Part shown: positions 23,965 through 32,221 of the stretch, in pieces
Position numbering within the stretch: the stretch's first letter is position 1
How the letters are laid out: each line of letters begins with the position of its first letter
Assembly (NCBI GenBank): GCA_023253415.1
Contig: JALRGK010000036.1
Coordinates: 1 to 37,822, forward strand
Origin: Rhodocyclaceae bacterium
GTDB lineage: Bacteria > Pseudomonadota > Gammaproteobacteria > Burkholderiales > Rhodocyclaceae
Length of the DNA: 37,822 bases
Direction: 5' to 3'
Made by a program: the position numbers and the translations under genes
The notes under the pieces: generated by a model
The model's input: only the letters and a program-made list of their open reading frames with translations
Database searches by the model: none
Told to the model about the DNA's origin: nothing

Positions 23965-25194
23965 ATGCGTCGTCGCGTCGTCGTCACAGGATTGGGCGTT
24001 ATCAGCCCGGTAGGTAACACCGTTACAGAAGCATGGGATAGCCTGCTTGCTGGTCGTAGTGGTATTACGGCAGTGACCCGTTTTGACGTCAGCACTTTTC
24101 CGACACGCATTGCAGGTGAGGTCAAAGGCTTTAACGTGGCGGATTATCTGCCTGCCAAAGACGCTCGTCGCATGGACACATTTATTCATTACGGTATGGC
24201 GGCTGGTATTCAGGCAGTCCGCGATGCCGGTCTGGGTGAGAACCCGGCAGATGCCGAACGGATTGGTGTGTGTATTGGTTCCGGTATTGGCGGCTTGCCG
24301 CTGATTGAAGACACCAAGGCGACCTATGATGCTGCGGGTGTCCGCAAGATTTCTCCGTTCTTTGTACCGGGTTCAATCATCAACATGATCTCCGGTAACC
24401 TGTCTATCATGTACGGTTTCAAGGGTCCGAATATTGCCCCGGTGACTGCATGTACAACAGGTCTGCACGCCATAGGTCTGGCCAGCCGTATGATTGAATA
24501 CGGCGATGCGGATGTGATGGTTGCCGGCGGTGCAGAATCGACGATTTCGCCGCTAGGCCTTGGTGGTTTCTGCGCAGCGCGTGCGTTGTCGGAACGTAAT
24601 GACGACCCAGCAACGGCGAGCCGTCCGTGGGATAAGGATCGTGATGGCTTCGTGCTGGGTGAGGGCGCTGGTGTCATGGTGCTTGAGGAGTACGAGCACG
24701 CCAAAGCACGTGGTGCAAAGATTTACGCTGAATTGAGCGGTTTTGGTATGAGTGGTGACGCGTATCACATGACGGCACCAGATACCGATGGGCCTAAGCG
24801 TAGCATGGCTGCTGCTCTTAAGAACGCGGGTGTCAACACCGATAACGTGCAGTACCTGAATGCACACGGTACATCGACACCACTGGGTGACAAGAATGAA
24901 ACAGAAGCCATCAAGCTGCTGTTTGGTGCTGATGCCAAGAAGCTGGTTGTCAACTCCACCAAGTCGATGACGGGTCACCTACTGGGTGGCGCGGGTGGCT
25001 TGGAATCGGTATTTACCGTACTGGCTGTTCATCACCAGGTTTCACCGCCGACTATTAACATCTTCAATCAGGATCCGGAGTGTGATCTGGATTACTGCGC
25101 CAACACTGCACGTGAGATGAAGATTGATATTGCATTGAAGAACAACTTCGGTTTTGGTGGCACCAATGGTTCATTGGTCTTCAAACGCTTCTGA
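23965..25194 (+). CDS. fabF: Beta-ketoacyl-ACP synthase II
   Basis: FabF elongates acyl-ACP with malonyl-ACP and, in E. coli, converts C16:1 to C18:1. The protein has 409 residues. The Cys-His-His triad is complete: C163 in TACTTG, H301 in NAHGTSTPLGD and H338 in TGHLLGGAGG. The C-terminal NNFGFGGTNGS is the usual gating loop. The start MRRRVVVTGLGVISPVG matches the family and GAAGGAG lies upstream. It closes the recognised fatty-acid genes of the cluster. Confidence 0.97.
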   Translation: MRRRVVVTGLGVISPVGNTVTEAWDSLLAGRSGITAVTRFDVSTFPTRIAGEVKGFNVADYLPAKDARRMDTFIHYGMAAGIQAVRDAGLGENPADAERIGVCIGSGIGGLPLIEDTKATYDAAGVRKISPFFVPGSIINMISGNLSIMYGFKGPNIAPVTACTTGLHAIGLASRMIEYGDADVMVAGGAESTISPLGLGGFCAARALSERNDDPATASRPWDKDRDGFVLGEGAGVMVLEEYEHAKARGAKIYAELSGFGMSGDAYHMTAPDTDGPKRSMAAALKNAGVNTDNVQYLNAHGTSTPLGDKNETEAIKLLFGADAKKLVVNSTKSMTGHLLGGAGGLESVFTVLAVHHQVSPPTINIFNQDPECDLDYCANTAREMKIDIALKNNFGFGGTNGSLVFKRF

Positions 25195-25199
25195 CGACT

Positions 25200-25664
25200 A
25201 TGATGCGCCGGTTTGAAGTCCGGCCTATACCCTCGCGCCGCCTTCGGGCGGCGTTGTTTTTACTGGGCTTATTGTCCATCCTTGCACTTGAACAGACCCG
25301 TCTGACGGGTTGGGTTTACGGACTGGCATTGGGTATGTTGCTGGTGCTCCTGGCGGTTGCCTGGCGCCACACGGTTCAGGCTGTAATGCCCCTATTGGTC
25401 TCCTTTCGGCCGTTAGAGGTAAGTCTCCTGCAGCCAAGCGGCGAGTGGGCTCCAGGCCGTTGCGTCAGCTTGAGTGTCTACCCGTGGTTGATTGTGCTCA
25501 AGGTTCGGCCCGTGCCGGATTTAGAACAGTCTGCGCCACGCCTGGTTCTATTGCTACCGGATAGCCTGCTTCCGGCGTCCGAGAAAAGTTGGCGTCAGAT
25601 TCTGGTTTGGGCCCAACAGATGCGTCGTCAGATCGGTTCCGGTCAGAAGCGGCTTTCAGCGTAA
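25200..25664 (+). CDS. YgfX-like small membrane protein
   Basis: A 154-residue protein with a basic N-terminus, two close membrane helices (about 18-32 and 38-55) and a cytoplasmic C-terminal domain. The C-terminal part contains PWLIVLKVR, LVLLLPDSL and WRQILVWAQQMR, which match the layout of E. coli YgfX (APWMIK, LWLAADSM, WRDLRRILL). YgfX, also named CptA, is reported as an inner-membrane toxin affecting MreB and FtsZ, paired with SdhE in enterobacteria. Here no sdhE is adjacent. The family call rests on motif order, not on a search. It begins five bases after fabF and overlaps the convergent nadB end by nine bases. Confidence 0.7.
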   Translation: MMRRFEVRPIPSRRLRAALFLLGLLSILALEQTRLTGWVYGLALGMLLVLLAVAWRHTVQAVMPLLVSFRPLEVSLLQPSGEWAPGRCVSLSVYPWLIVLKVRPVPDLEQSAPRLVLLLPDSLLPASEKSWRQILVWAQQMRRQIGSGQKRLSA

Positions 25665-27320
25665 ACCAGCGCGTCGCCTTAGGACCGTGTTTCGAGGACG
25701 CTTTAAGCTATCCGGATAGTCACGGGAATAGTGAAGGCCACGGCTTTCTTTGCGACGCAATGCGGATTGCACAATCAGATCAGCCGTCTGAACAAGGTTC
25801 CGAAGCTCAAGCAAATCATGGCTGATGCGGAAGTTGGCGTAGAACTCGTCAATTTCACGGGTTAGCAAACGAATTCGGTGTTGTGCTCTGAGCAAACGTT
25901 TAGTCGTGCGCACAATTCCGACGTAATCCCACATAAAACGACGCAGCTCATCCCAGTTATGGGAAATTACAATTTCCTCATCGGCATCTGTGACGCGGCT
26001 TTCATCCCATGAAGGCAATGATTCAGGGGTTTCTTGCGGATTCTTAATCATGTCATCCGTGGCGGCCCTTGCATAAACCAGACACTCAAGTAAGGAGTTG
26101 GATGCTAGTCGATTGGCGCCATGGAGGCCGCTGCAGGTCACTTCTCCAGCGGCGTAGAGGCCGGGTAAGTCGGTCCGGCCATTTTGATCGACCATGACAC
26201 CCCCGCAGGTATAGTGGGCAGCAGGTACGACGGGAATAGGCTCTTTAGTAATGTCGATGCCGAGTTGACGACAACGTTCGTAAATGGTCGGAAAGTGTGT
26301 GCGGATAAACTCGGCGGACTGGTGGGAAATGTCAAGATAGACGCAATCCAGGCCATGTCGCTTCATTTCGGCATCGATCGCTCTTGCCACAATATCCCGT
26401 GGTGCCAGTTCGGCGCGTGGGTCATAGTCATCCATAAAACGGGTGCCGTCCGGTCGTTTCAGCAAACCGCCTTCACCGCGCACGGCCTCGCTAATCAGAA
26501 AGGATTTTTCCTGTGGGTGATACAGGCAGGTAGGATGGAACTGGATAAATTCCATATTGGCAATGCGGCAACCCGCCCGCCAGGCCATGGCGATACCATC
26601 CCCGGTCGAGGTGTCCGGATTGGTGGTGTATAGATAGACTTTACCCGCGCCCCCAGTGGCTAGTAGCGTTTGCCCTGAGGCCATGGTTTTAACGTGACCC
26701 GTCTGGCTATCCAGAACATAGGCCCCCAGACAGCGGTCTTTTTGCCCTAGGAGCTGCCGGCCTGTTTTACCGGCAGTGATGAGATCGACCACGATGTGGT
26801 GTTCCATCACGCAGATATTCGGGTGATTGCGGACTTGAGGGGTCAATGTGTCCTGAACGGCGGCGCCTGTGGCATCATCAACGTGGATTACACGCCGATG
26901 GCTGTGGCCACCTTCACGCGTAAGGTGGTACCGACCAGCTTCTCTCGTAAAAGGCACGCCGCGGTCAATCAGCCATTGAATGGCATCAGCTGCGTGTTCA
27001 ATAGCAAACCGCGTCGCAGCTGGGTCGTTTAAGTAGGCGCCAGCCGTGAGCGTATCCGCAATATGGTTTTCTACGGAGTCGGTGCTGTCGAGTACCGCAG
27101 CAATACCCCCTTGAGCCCAGCCGGAGGCGGAGTCAACAAGACGTCTCTTACTGACCAAACCGACAGCGAAGCCGGCGTCTGCCAGACACAACGCCGCACT
27201 CTGGCCGGCTAGGCCGCTACCGATAATTAGGACGTCAAAACGGTGCGTGTGAGGTAGAGGATTCTGTTTCAACGTTTTTTTGGAGTAAGGCACGGCCAAA
27301 CTGGCGAAAAGGGCGATCAC
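25656..27320 (-). CDS. nadB: L-aspartate oxidase
   Basis: NadB oxidises L-aspartate to iminoaspartate with FAD, the first step of NAD synthesis. The protein is about 535-554 residues. FAD-binding GSGLAG is at 34-39, SGWAQGGIAAV at 66-76, HFPTIYERC and the GLHGANRLASNSLLECL block follow, and the C-terminal helical domain ends the chain. The longest frame uses a GTG at 27320 with 20-25 residues before the conserved FDVLIIGSG; other non-ATG starts (GTG at 27293, TTG at 27272) are possible and none has a good Shine-Dalgarno site. A minus-strand TAGAAT (27344 to 27339) could be its -10 box. It lies alone between two + strand operons. Confidence 0.95.
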   Translation of the reverse strand: MIALFASLAVPYSKKTLKQNPLPHTHRFDVLIIGSGLAGQSAALCLADAGFAVGLVSKRRLVDSASGWAQGGIAAVLDSTDSVENHIADTLTAGAYLNDPAATRFAIEHAADAIQWLIDRGVPFTREAGRYHLTREGGHSHRRVIHVDDATGAAVQDTLTPQVRNHPNICVMEHHIVVDLITAGKTGRQLLGQKDRCLGAYVLDSQTGHVKTMASGQTLLATGGAGKVYLYTTNPDTSTGDGIAMAWRAGCRIANMEFIQFHPTCLYHPQEKSFLISEAVRGEGGLLKRPDGTRFMDDYDPRAELAPRDIVARAIDAEMKRHGLDCVYLDISHQSAEFIRTHFPTIYERCRQLGIDITKEPIPVVPAAHYTCGGVMVDQNGRTDLPGLYAAGEVTCSGLHGANRLASNSLLECLVYARAATDDMIKNPQETPESLPSWDESRVTDADEEIVISHNWDELRRFMWDYVGIVRTTKRLLRAQHRIRLLTREIDEFYANFRISHDLLELRNLVQTADLIVQSALRRKESRGLHYSRDYPDSLKRPRNTVLRRRAGLR

Positions 27321-27402
27321 AACATAAACTATGTGCTCATTCTACAAGGTAAAACTGGAAGCAGAAATCAAACCGTCCCTAAACATTACCGACCCAACAA
27401 GC

Positions 27403-28002
27403 ATGGATATCGTTAAAGGTAAGGAAACCTGTGCCGAAGCGGAATTAGTGGCTGCCGCCAAGACAGGTGACCGGTATGCTTTTGAAGCGTTGATCCTGCC
27501 CCTGCAGAGCCGGTTATTGCGCTGGTTAACACGGCTCACCGGAGATAGGGCGGCCGCACAAGAGATCCTGCAGGAAAGCCTTTTCAAGGCCTTTGTGTCG
27601 CTATCGGGCTTCCGTGGCGAATCGAGTGTGGCAACCTGGTTGAGCCGCATCGCCAAAAACACCTATTTGACATGGCGTAAACAACAGGAACGCAGACCGG
27701 ATCAGGTTGTGCTTGACGATGATACGGTCGCGTCAGAGGAAAATTTATCGGACTGGCCATCTTGCGGCGAGAGTCCGGAATCCTATCTCTGGCAGCAGGA
27801 ATTGCGCGAGGGGTTGGCAGATGCGATTGCGGCCCTCCCTGAAACCTGGCGCCAGGCACTGACATTGCGCGAAGAAGAGGGCTTGAGTTATGACGAAATA
27901 GCCCAAATTCAAACAGTACCGATTGGCACAGTACGTTCACGGTTACACCGTGCGCGAGAGAGCCTGTCGCTTGCCCTGCACGATCTTATGGAGCATGTAT
28001 GA
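27403..28002 (+). CDS. rpoE: ECF sigma factor, RpoE/AlgU type
   Basis: A 199-residue ECF sigma factor that directs RNA polymerase to envelope-stress promoters. Region 2 (about residues 25-95) has the core-binding LLRWLTRLTGDRAAAQEIL and the -10 reading FRGESSVATWLSRIAKNTY; region 4 (about 140-195) has ALPETWRQAL, LSYDEIAQI and VPIGTVRSRLHRARE. The start at ATG 27403 gives the length usual in betaproteobacteria; the frame is open to an ATG at 27331, which would add 24 residues unlike the family and would cover the candidate nadB promoter. Neither start has a clear Shine-Dalgarno site. The stop overlaps rseA as ATGA. Position before rseA, rseC, mucD and lepA identifies it as the sigma-E orthologue. 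Confidence 0.92.
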   Translation: MDIVKGKETCAEAELVAAAKTGDRYAFEALILPLQSRLLRWLTRLTGDRAAAQEILQESLFKAFVSLSGFRGESSVATWLSRIAKNTYLTWRKQQERRPDQVVLDDDTVASEENLSDWPSCGESPESYLWQQELREGLADAIAALPETWRQALTLREEEGLSYDEIAQIQTVPIGTVRSRLHRARESLSLALHDLMEHV

Positions 28003-28262
28003 CTGACATGGAAAACTATATGATGTCTGAATCAGAGACCATGGTTTCCGCCTTTGTCGACGGGGAGGCCGATTGGGTCGTGGGGTTGTTTGCGCCCGGT
28101 CACGATGAGATCCGTCGTTTCCACGACTATCATCTGATCCGGGCAACGATGCGGGGCATGCCGATGTCTGCCAGCGCATCAGAGACGATTATCTGGCATC
28201 AGCAACAATTCGTTAAGCTGTGGGCACGTGTTGATGCTGCGCAGGAAGGTCAGAAGGATTGA
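27999..28262 (+). CDS. rseA: Short RseA-like anti-sigma factor lacking a membrane segment
   Basis: An 87-residue protein in the rseA position. SAFVDGEAD (17-25) and the WxxYHLIRATMRG-like block (FHDYHLIRATMRG, 41-53) match the N-terminal sigma-binding domain of RseA. Normal RseA is about 200 residues, with a membrane helix near 100 and a periplasmic domain that RseB binds. Here the chain ends at residue 87, with no hydrophobic stretch long enough to cross a membrane and no reading frame after it that could be a frameshifted remainder, since rseC begins 21 bases later. It should therefore be a soluble cytoplasmic anti-sigma factor. It overlaps rpoE by four bases. ATGs at 28008 and 28020 are alternative starts. 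Confidence 0.8.
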   Translation: MTDMENYMMSESETMVSAFVDGEADWVVGLFAPGHDEIRRFHDYHLIRATMRGMPMSASASETIIWHQQQFVKLWARVDAAQEGQKD

Positions 28263-28283
28263 AATAGCGTAGGATGCGCACTT

Positions 28284-28757
28284 ATGGCAGAACGCGAAGC
28301 TCAAGTTATAGAAATTATTTCCGTACCCGTCTCCGAAGTGCCCGGGGTGGTTCGTCTGGCTTTTGAGGTTAACAGCGGTTGCGGCCGTTGTCATGAAACG
28401 GGCGGCTGTGGTGGTGTCAGTCTGGCACAACCCGTTTGTGGCAAACCTAAAACGCTGCTGGTGCCGGATCGTCTTGGACTACAGATTAATGATCGTGTGT
28501 TGGTCGAGGTGCCTGATGCCATGTTGTCGCGGGGCGCGACACGTGCGTATCTGATTCCTCTGATGTTGTTGTTTGCTGGTAGCCTGCTTGGTGGCGCATT
28601 GTTTCCCGTGTTGACACCGGCCCCCTGGCAAATCACAGCGGATATTGGTGCTATCGCCGGTGCTGGTGTGGGACTCATTGCTGCCTGGTGGCAATTGCAA
28701 CGGAGTCAGCATTCGGATGTGATACCGGTGCCTCATATTGTTCATCGCATTTCCTGA
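28284..28757 (+). CDS. rseC: RseC/SoxR-reducing system family protein
   Basis: A 157-residue inner-membrane protein. The N-terminal part has the family cysteine cluster C33, C36, C42 and C52 (SGCGRCHETGGCGG), which may bind a metal or iron-sulfur centre. Two membrane helices lie at about 89-108 and 118-136. In E. coli RseC modulates sigma-E weakly and is part of the RsxABCDGE-RseC complex that keeps SoxR reduced. It stands where rseB would be expected, directly after rseA, and is followed by the mucD protease gene after 30 bases. Confidence 0.9.
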   Translation: MAEREAQVIEIISVPVSEVPGVVRLAFEVNSGCGRCHETGGCGGVSLAQPVCGKPKTLLVPDRLGLQINDRVLVEVPDAMLSRGATRAYLIPLMLLFAGSLLGGALFPVLTPAPWQITADIGAIAGAGVGLIAAWWQLQRSQHSDVIPVPHIVHRIS

Positions 28758-28787
28758 CCCTAGCCTCCTGATCTATTGGAATTTTTT

Positions 28788-30251
28788 ATGAAGCTCGTTA
28801 TGCCTCAATCGATCAAGCAGTTCTTGCGTCTATCGCTCATCTGTCTGTCACTGCTCTCCGTGACGATGGTTCAGGCCCAGTCGCGTGGGTTACCTGATTT
28901 TGTCGATTTGGCTGAAAAACAGTCACCATCCGTCGTGAACATCAGTACCGTCCAGAACGGACGGGGTAAAGTCACCAACGGCTTCCCGGTGGATCCGACA
29001 GACCCCGCTTTTGAAATCTTCCGTCGATTTTTCCCACAGCCGCCAGGGGGTATGCAGCCTCAACAGCCAGAAAACCGGTCGCTTGGCTCGGGCTTTATTA
29101 TCAGCGCAGACGGTTATGTCATGACGAACGCCCACGTGATCGAGGGGGCTGACGAAGTGACCGTCAAGCTTCTCGATAAACGGGAGTTCCGCGCCAAGGT
29201 GATTGGTGCTGATAAACGTACAGACGTGGCGCTGCTCAAGATTGATGCCAATGGCCTACCTGCGGTCAGGCTGGGGGACTCGAACGCGCTGAAGGCGGGG
29301 GAGTGGGTCGTCGCCATTGGGAGTCCGTTTGGCTTCGAACATTCGGTGACCGCGGGTATTGTCAGTGCCAAGGGTCGTGCCTTACCCCAGGAGAATTACG
29401 TACCATTTATACAAACGGACGTTGCGATCAACCCGGGGAACTCGGGTGGTCCCTTATTCAATCTGCGCGGTGAGGTTGTGGGTATTAACTCGCAGATCTT
29501 CAGCCGGTCTGGTGGATTTATGGGCATTTCTTTTGCTATTCCCATCGACCAGGCGATGGATATCCAACAACAGTTGCGTACTCGGGGTCGGGTGAGCCAT
29601 GGCCGAATGGGCGTATCAATTCAGGAAGTAACGCGCGATGTGGCTGAAGCCTTTGGTTTGCCGAAGGCGAGTGGTGCGCTTGTTAACAGTGTGGAGCCCA
29701 ATGGACCCGCCGCCCGCGCCGGCATCGAGCCCGGTGATGTGATTTTGCGCTTTGATGGTAAACCGGTAACAACATCAAGTGATCTACCGCGGATGGTGGG
29801 CGCAATGAAGCCGGGGAGTAAGGCGCAGGCAGAGCTGTGGCGCAAAGGGCAGGTGCGTTCAGTGACCGTAACGATTGGCGAGTTCCAGGATGATAAGGTC
29901 GCGGTGAATAAGCCGCCGGCACGTGGTGTCGGCGAAGCCACGAATAGCCGCCTGGGTATTGCCGTTTCTGATTTAAGTAGTGAGCAGAAGCAGCAGATGC
30001 GCCTGAATGCCGGTATTCTGGTTGTGGACATTCGCCCGGGCAGCCGTATTGATCTCCGTCCCGGAGATGTGATTCTGGCGGTTACCTCGAAAGGGGATAC
30101 CCAGGACATCCGCACCGTCCAGCAGTTCAATCAGCTCATTAGCCAGCTAGATGGCCGCACGCCGGCGACGTTGCTGATCCGACGCTCGAATGTACAGATT
30201 TTTGTACCGATCCCGCAACAAAGCCAGCCTAATCAGTCCGGCTTACGTTAA
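28788..30251 (+). CDS. mucD: Periplasmic serine protease, DegP/DegQ/MucD family
   Basis: A 487-residue exported protease-chaperone that degrades misfolded envelope proteins. The signal peptide covers about residues 1-30 and ends VQA. The trypsin-like domain has the full triad: H116 in TNAHV, D146 in RTDVAL and S219 in NPGNSGGP. Two PDZ domains follow (about 265-360 and 390-480). The start is the ATG at 28788, with TTGGAA six bases upstream; a TTG four codons earlier is open but less likely. It belongs to the sigma-E operon, as mucD does in Pseudomonas and betaproteobacteria, and is an expected sigma-E output. Confidence 0.95.
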   Translation: MKLVMPQSIKQFLRLSLICLSLLSVTMVQAQSRGLPDFVDLAEKQSPSVVNISTVQNGRGKVTNGFPVDPTDPAFEIFRRFFPQPPGGMQPQQPENRSLGSGFIISADGYVMTNAHVIEGADEVTVKLLDKREFRAKVIGADKRTDVALLKIDANGLPAVRLGDSNALKAGEWVVAIGSPFGFEHSVTAGIVSAKGRALPQENYVPFIQTDVAINPGNSGGPLFNLRGEVVGINSQIFSRSGGFMGISFAIPIDQAMDIQQQLRTRGRVSHGRMGVSIQEVTRDVAEAFGLPKASGALVNSVEPNGPAARAGIEPGDVILRFDGKPVTTSSDLPRMVGAMKPGSKAQAELWRKGQVRSVTVTIGEFQDDKVAVNKPPARGVGEATNSRLGIAVSDLSSEQKQQMRLNAGILVVDIRPGSRIDLRPGDVILAVTSKGDTQDIRTVQQFNQLISQLDGRTPATLLIRRSNVQIFVPIPQQSQPNQSGLR

Positions 30252-30386
30252 AACACCGGCGGTGCCACCTGCCGTGCAAGTGGCACTGTCCCGGACGCTG
30301 TTCCGGTAGAATAGCGGGTTGATCGAGTGCCTCATGGGCGCTCATAAAGCACTTGATGCCAGCCAAAGGCTGGAAAATGGAATTCC
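30252..30386 (+). promoter_or_regulatory. lepA upstream region: hairpins and candidate promoter
   Basis: GTGCCAC/GTGGCAC (30262-30268 with 30280-30286) is a 7-bp stem after mucD, but without a following U-tract. TAGAAT at 30307-30312 is a good -10 in the same GGTAGAATAG context as the acpP promoter, though no clear -35 is seen. A CCAGCC-AAA-GGCTGG hairpin (30359-30373) stands directly before the lepA start and abuts its purine-rich Shine-Dalgarno region. Confidence 0.45.
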
Positions 30387-32180
30387 GTGAAGCACATACG
30401 CAACTTTTCGATCATCGCCCATATTGACCATGGTAAGTCCACGCTGGCGGATCGTTTGATTCAGCGGTGCGGTGGCTTGTCCGACCGTGAGATGGAAGCA
30501 CAGGTTCTGGACTCGATGGATATCGAAAAGGAACGTGGCATTACGATCAAGGCGCAAACTGCTGCGCTGGACTACAAGGCTAAAGATGGTCAAGTTTACC
30601 GTCTCAACCTGATTGATACGCCGGGGCACGTCGACTTTTCCTATGAAGTTTCTCGCTCCCTGTCCGCTTGTGAAGGGGCACTGCTGGTCGTAGACGCATC
30701 GCAAGGGGTCGAGGCGCAGACCGTAGCCAACTGCTATACGGCGCTTGATCTCGGTGTCGAAGTGGTGCCCGTTCTTAATAAAATCGATCTGCCGTCAGCC
30801 AGTCCGGAAAATGCGCGGGCAGAAATCGAAGATGTGATTGGTATTGACGCCACCGAAGCCGTTGAGGCCAGTGCGAAAACCGGTATCGGTATTGATGACA
30901 TTCTCGAGCAGATTGTTCAGAAGGTACCTGCCCCTAAAGGGGACCTCGACGCACCACTTAAAGCGCTGATCGTCGACTCGTGGTTCGATAACTACGTCGG
31001 CGTTGTGATGCTGGTACGCGTGATTGACGGCGTTCTTAAGCCGAAGGACCGCATGAAGCTGATGTCTTCCGGTTCCACGCACCTGTGTGAACAGGTGGGT
31101 ATCTTTACGCCAAAATCGAAGCAACAGCCGCAACTGTCAGCCGGTGAGGTCGGTTTCATCATTTCCAACATCAAGGAACTGAAGGCAGCGCGTGTTGGTG
31201 ACACCATTACGCTCGCTGATCGCCCTGCGACCGAAGCCCTTGAAGGCTTCAAGGAAATCAAACCCCAGGTATTTGCCGGTTTGTATCCGGTTGAACCGAA
31301 CGAATACGAACAGCTCCGTGATTCGCTGGAGAAACTGCAGCTGAACGATGCCGCACTGCAGTTCGAGCCGGAAGTCTCTCAAGCGCTCGGCTTCGGTTTC
31401 CGTTGCGGGTTCCTGGGCCTCCTACACATGGAAATTGTGCAGGAACGCCTCGAGCGCGAATTCGATATGGATCTCATCACCACGGCGCCGACCGTGGTCT
31501 ATGAGGTGCGTTTGCGCAACGGTGAGGAGATCATCGTCGAAAACCCGTCGCGCCTGCCGGACATCGGTAAGATCGAAGAGATTCGCGAACCGATCATTAC
31601 CGCCTTCATATTCCTGCCACAGGATTACGTGGGCCCGGTTATTACCTTGTGTAACCAGAAACGCGGCTCGCAGATCGATATGCGTTATCACGGCCGCCAG
31701 GTCCAGATGATCTATGAACTACCGCTGTCGGAAGTCGTCTTCGATTTCTTCGATAAGCTGAAATCGGTATCCCGTGGTTACGCATCGCTGGATTATGAGT
31801 TCAAGGAATATCGCACTGCCGATATGGTGAAATTGGACGTGCTGATCAACGGCGATAAGGTTGATGCACTATCACTCATCGTGCATCGTTCCAGCTCGGT
31901 TTTCCGGGGGCGAGAACTGGTGAGTAAAATGCGCGAACTGATTCCTCGCCAGATGTACGATGTGGCAATCCAGGCGGCGCTGGGTGCCCAGATCATCGCC
32001 CGTGAAACGGTCAAAGCCATGCGTAAAGACGTGCTGGCCAAGTGTTATGGTGGCGACATCTCGCGTAAGAAGAAGCTGCTCGAAAAGCAGAAGGCCGGTA
32101 AGAAACGCATGAAGCAGATCGGTACCGTCGAGGTCCCGCAAGAGGCCTTCCTGGCAGTGCTTCGCGTTGATGGCAAATAA
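30387..32180 (+). CDS. lepA: Elongation factor 4 (ribosome back-translocase)
   Basis: LepA/EF4 is a translational GTPase that acts on ribosomes under stress and in 30S assembly. The protein has 597 residues, almost exactly the E. coli length. G1 AHIDHGKST is at 11-19, G3 DTPGHVDFSYEV near 78-89 and G4 NKIDLP near 131-136; the EF4-specific C-terminal domain ends in basic KKKLLEKQKAGKKRMKQIG. The start is GTG at 30387, chosen because the chain from there (MKHIRNFSIIAHIDHG) aligns with E. coli LepA without extension. It lies between mucD and lepB as in many Proteobacteria. Confidence 0.98.
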   Translation: MKHIRNFSIIAHIDHGKSTLADRLIQRCGGLSDREMEAQVLDSMDIEKERGITIKAQTAALDYKAKDGQVYRLNLIDTPGHVDFSYEVSRSLSACEGALLVVDASQGVEAQTVANCYTALDLGVEVVPVLNKIDLPSASPENARAEIEDVIGIDATEAVEASAKTGIGIDDILEQIVQKVPAPKGDLDAPLKALIVDSWFDNYVGVVMLVRVIDGVLKPKDRMKLMSSGSTHLCEQVGIFTPKSKQQPQLSAGEVGFIISNIKELKAARVGDTITLADRPATEALEGFKEIKPQVFAGLYPVEPNEYEQLRDSLEKLQLNDAALQFEPEVSQALGFGFRCGFLGLLHMEIVQERLEREFDMDLITTAPTVVYEVRLRNGEEIIVENPSRLPDIGKIEEIREPIITAFIFLPQDYVGPVITLCNQKRGSQIDMRYHGRQVQMIYELPLSEVVFDFFDKLKSVSRGYASLDYEFKEYRTADMVKLDVLINGDKVDALSLIVHRSSSVFRGRELVSKMRELIPRQMYDVAIQAALGAQIIARETVKAMRKDVLAKCYGGDISRKKKLLEKQKAGKKRMKQIGTVEVPQEAFLAVLRVDGK

Positions 32181-32221
32181 CCCGTGTTAGCTGCGCCTTA
32201 AAAATCTAACGGAATGATTGA

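Noticed and set aside
25783..25792. GCCGTCTGAA, identical to the Neisseria DNA uptake sequence
   Set aside because: I noticed only this one copy in 37.8 kb and it is inside nadB coding sequence. True uptake sequences are dense and often paired near terminators, so this is probably chance.
27354..27380. GGAAGC ... TCCCTA as a sigma-E type autoregulatory promoter before rpoE
   Set aside because: The spacing between the GGAA and TC elements is about four bases too short for the usual ECF promoter, and the -35 box matches poorly.
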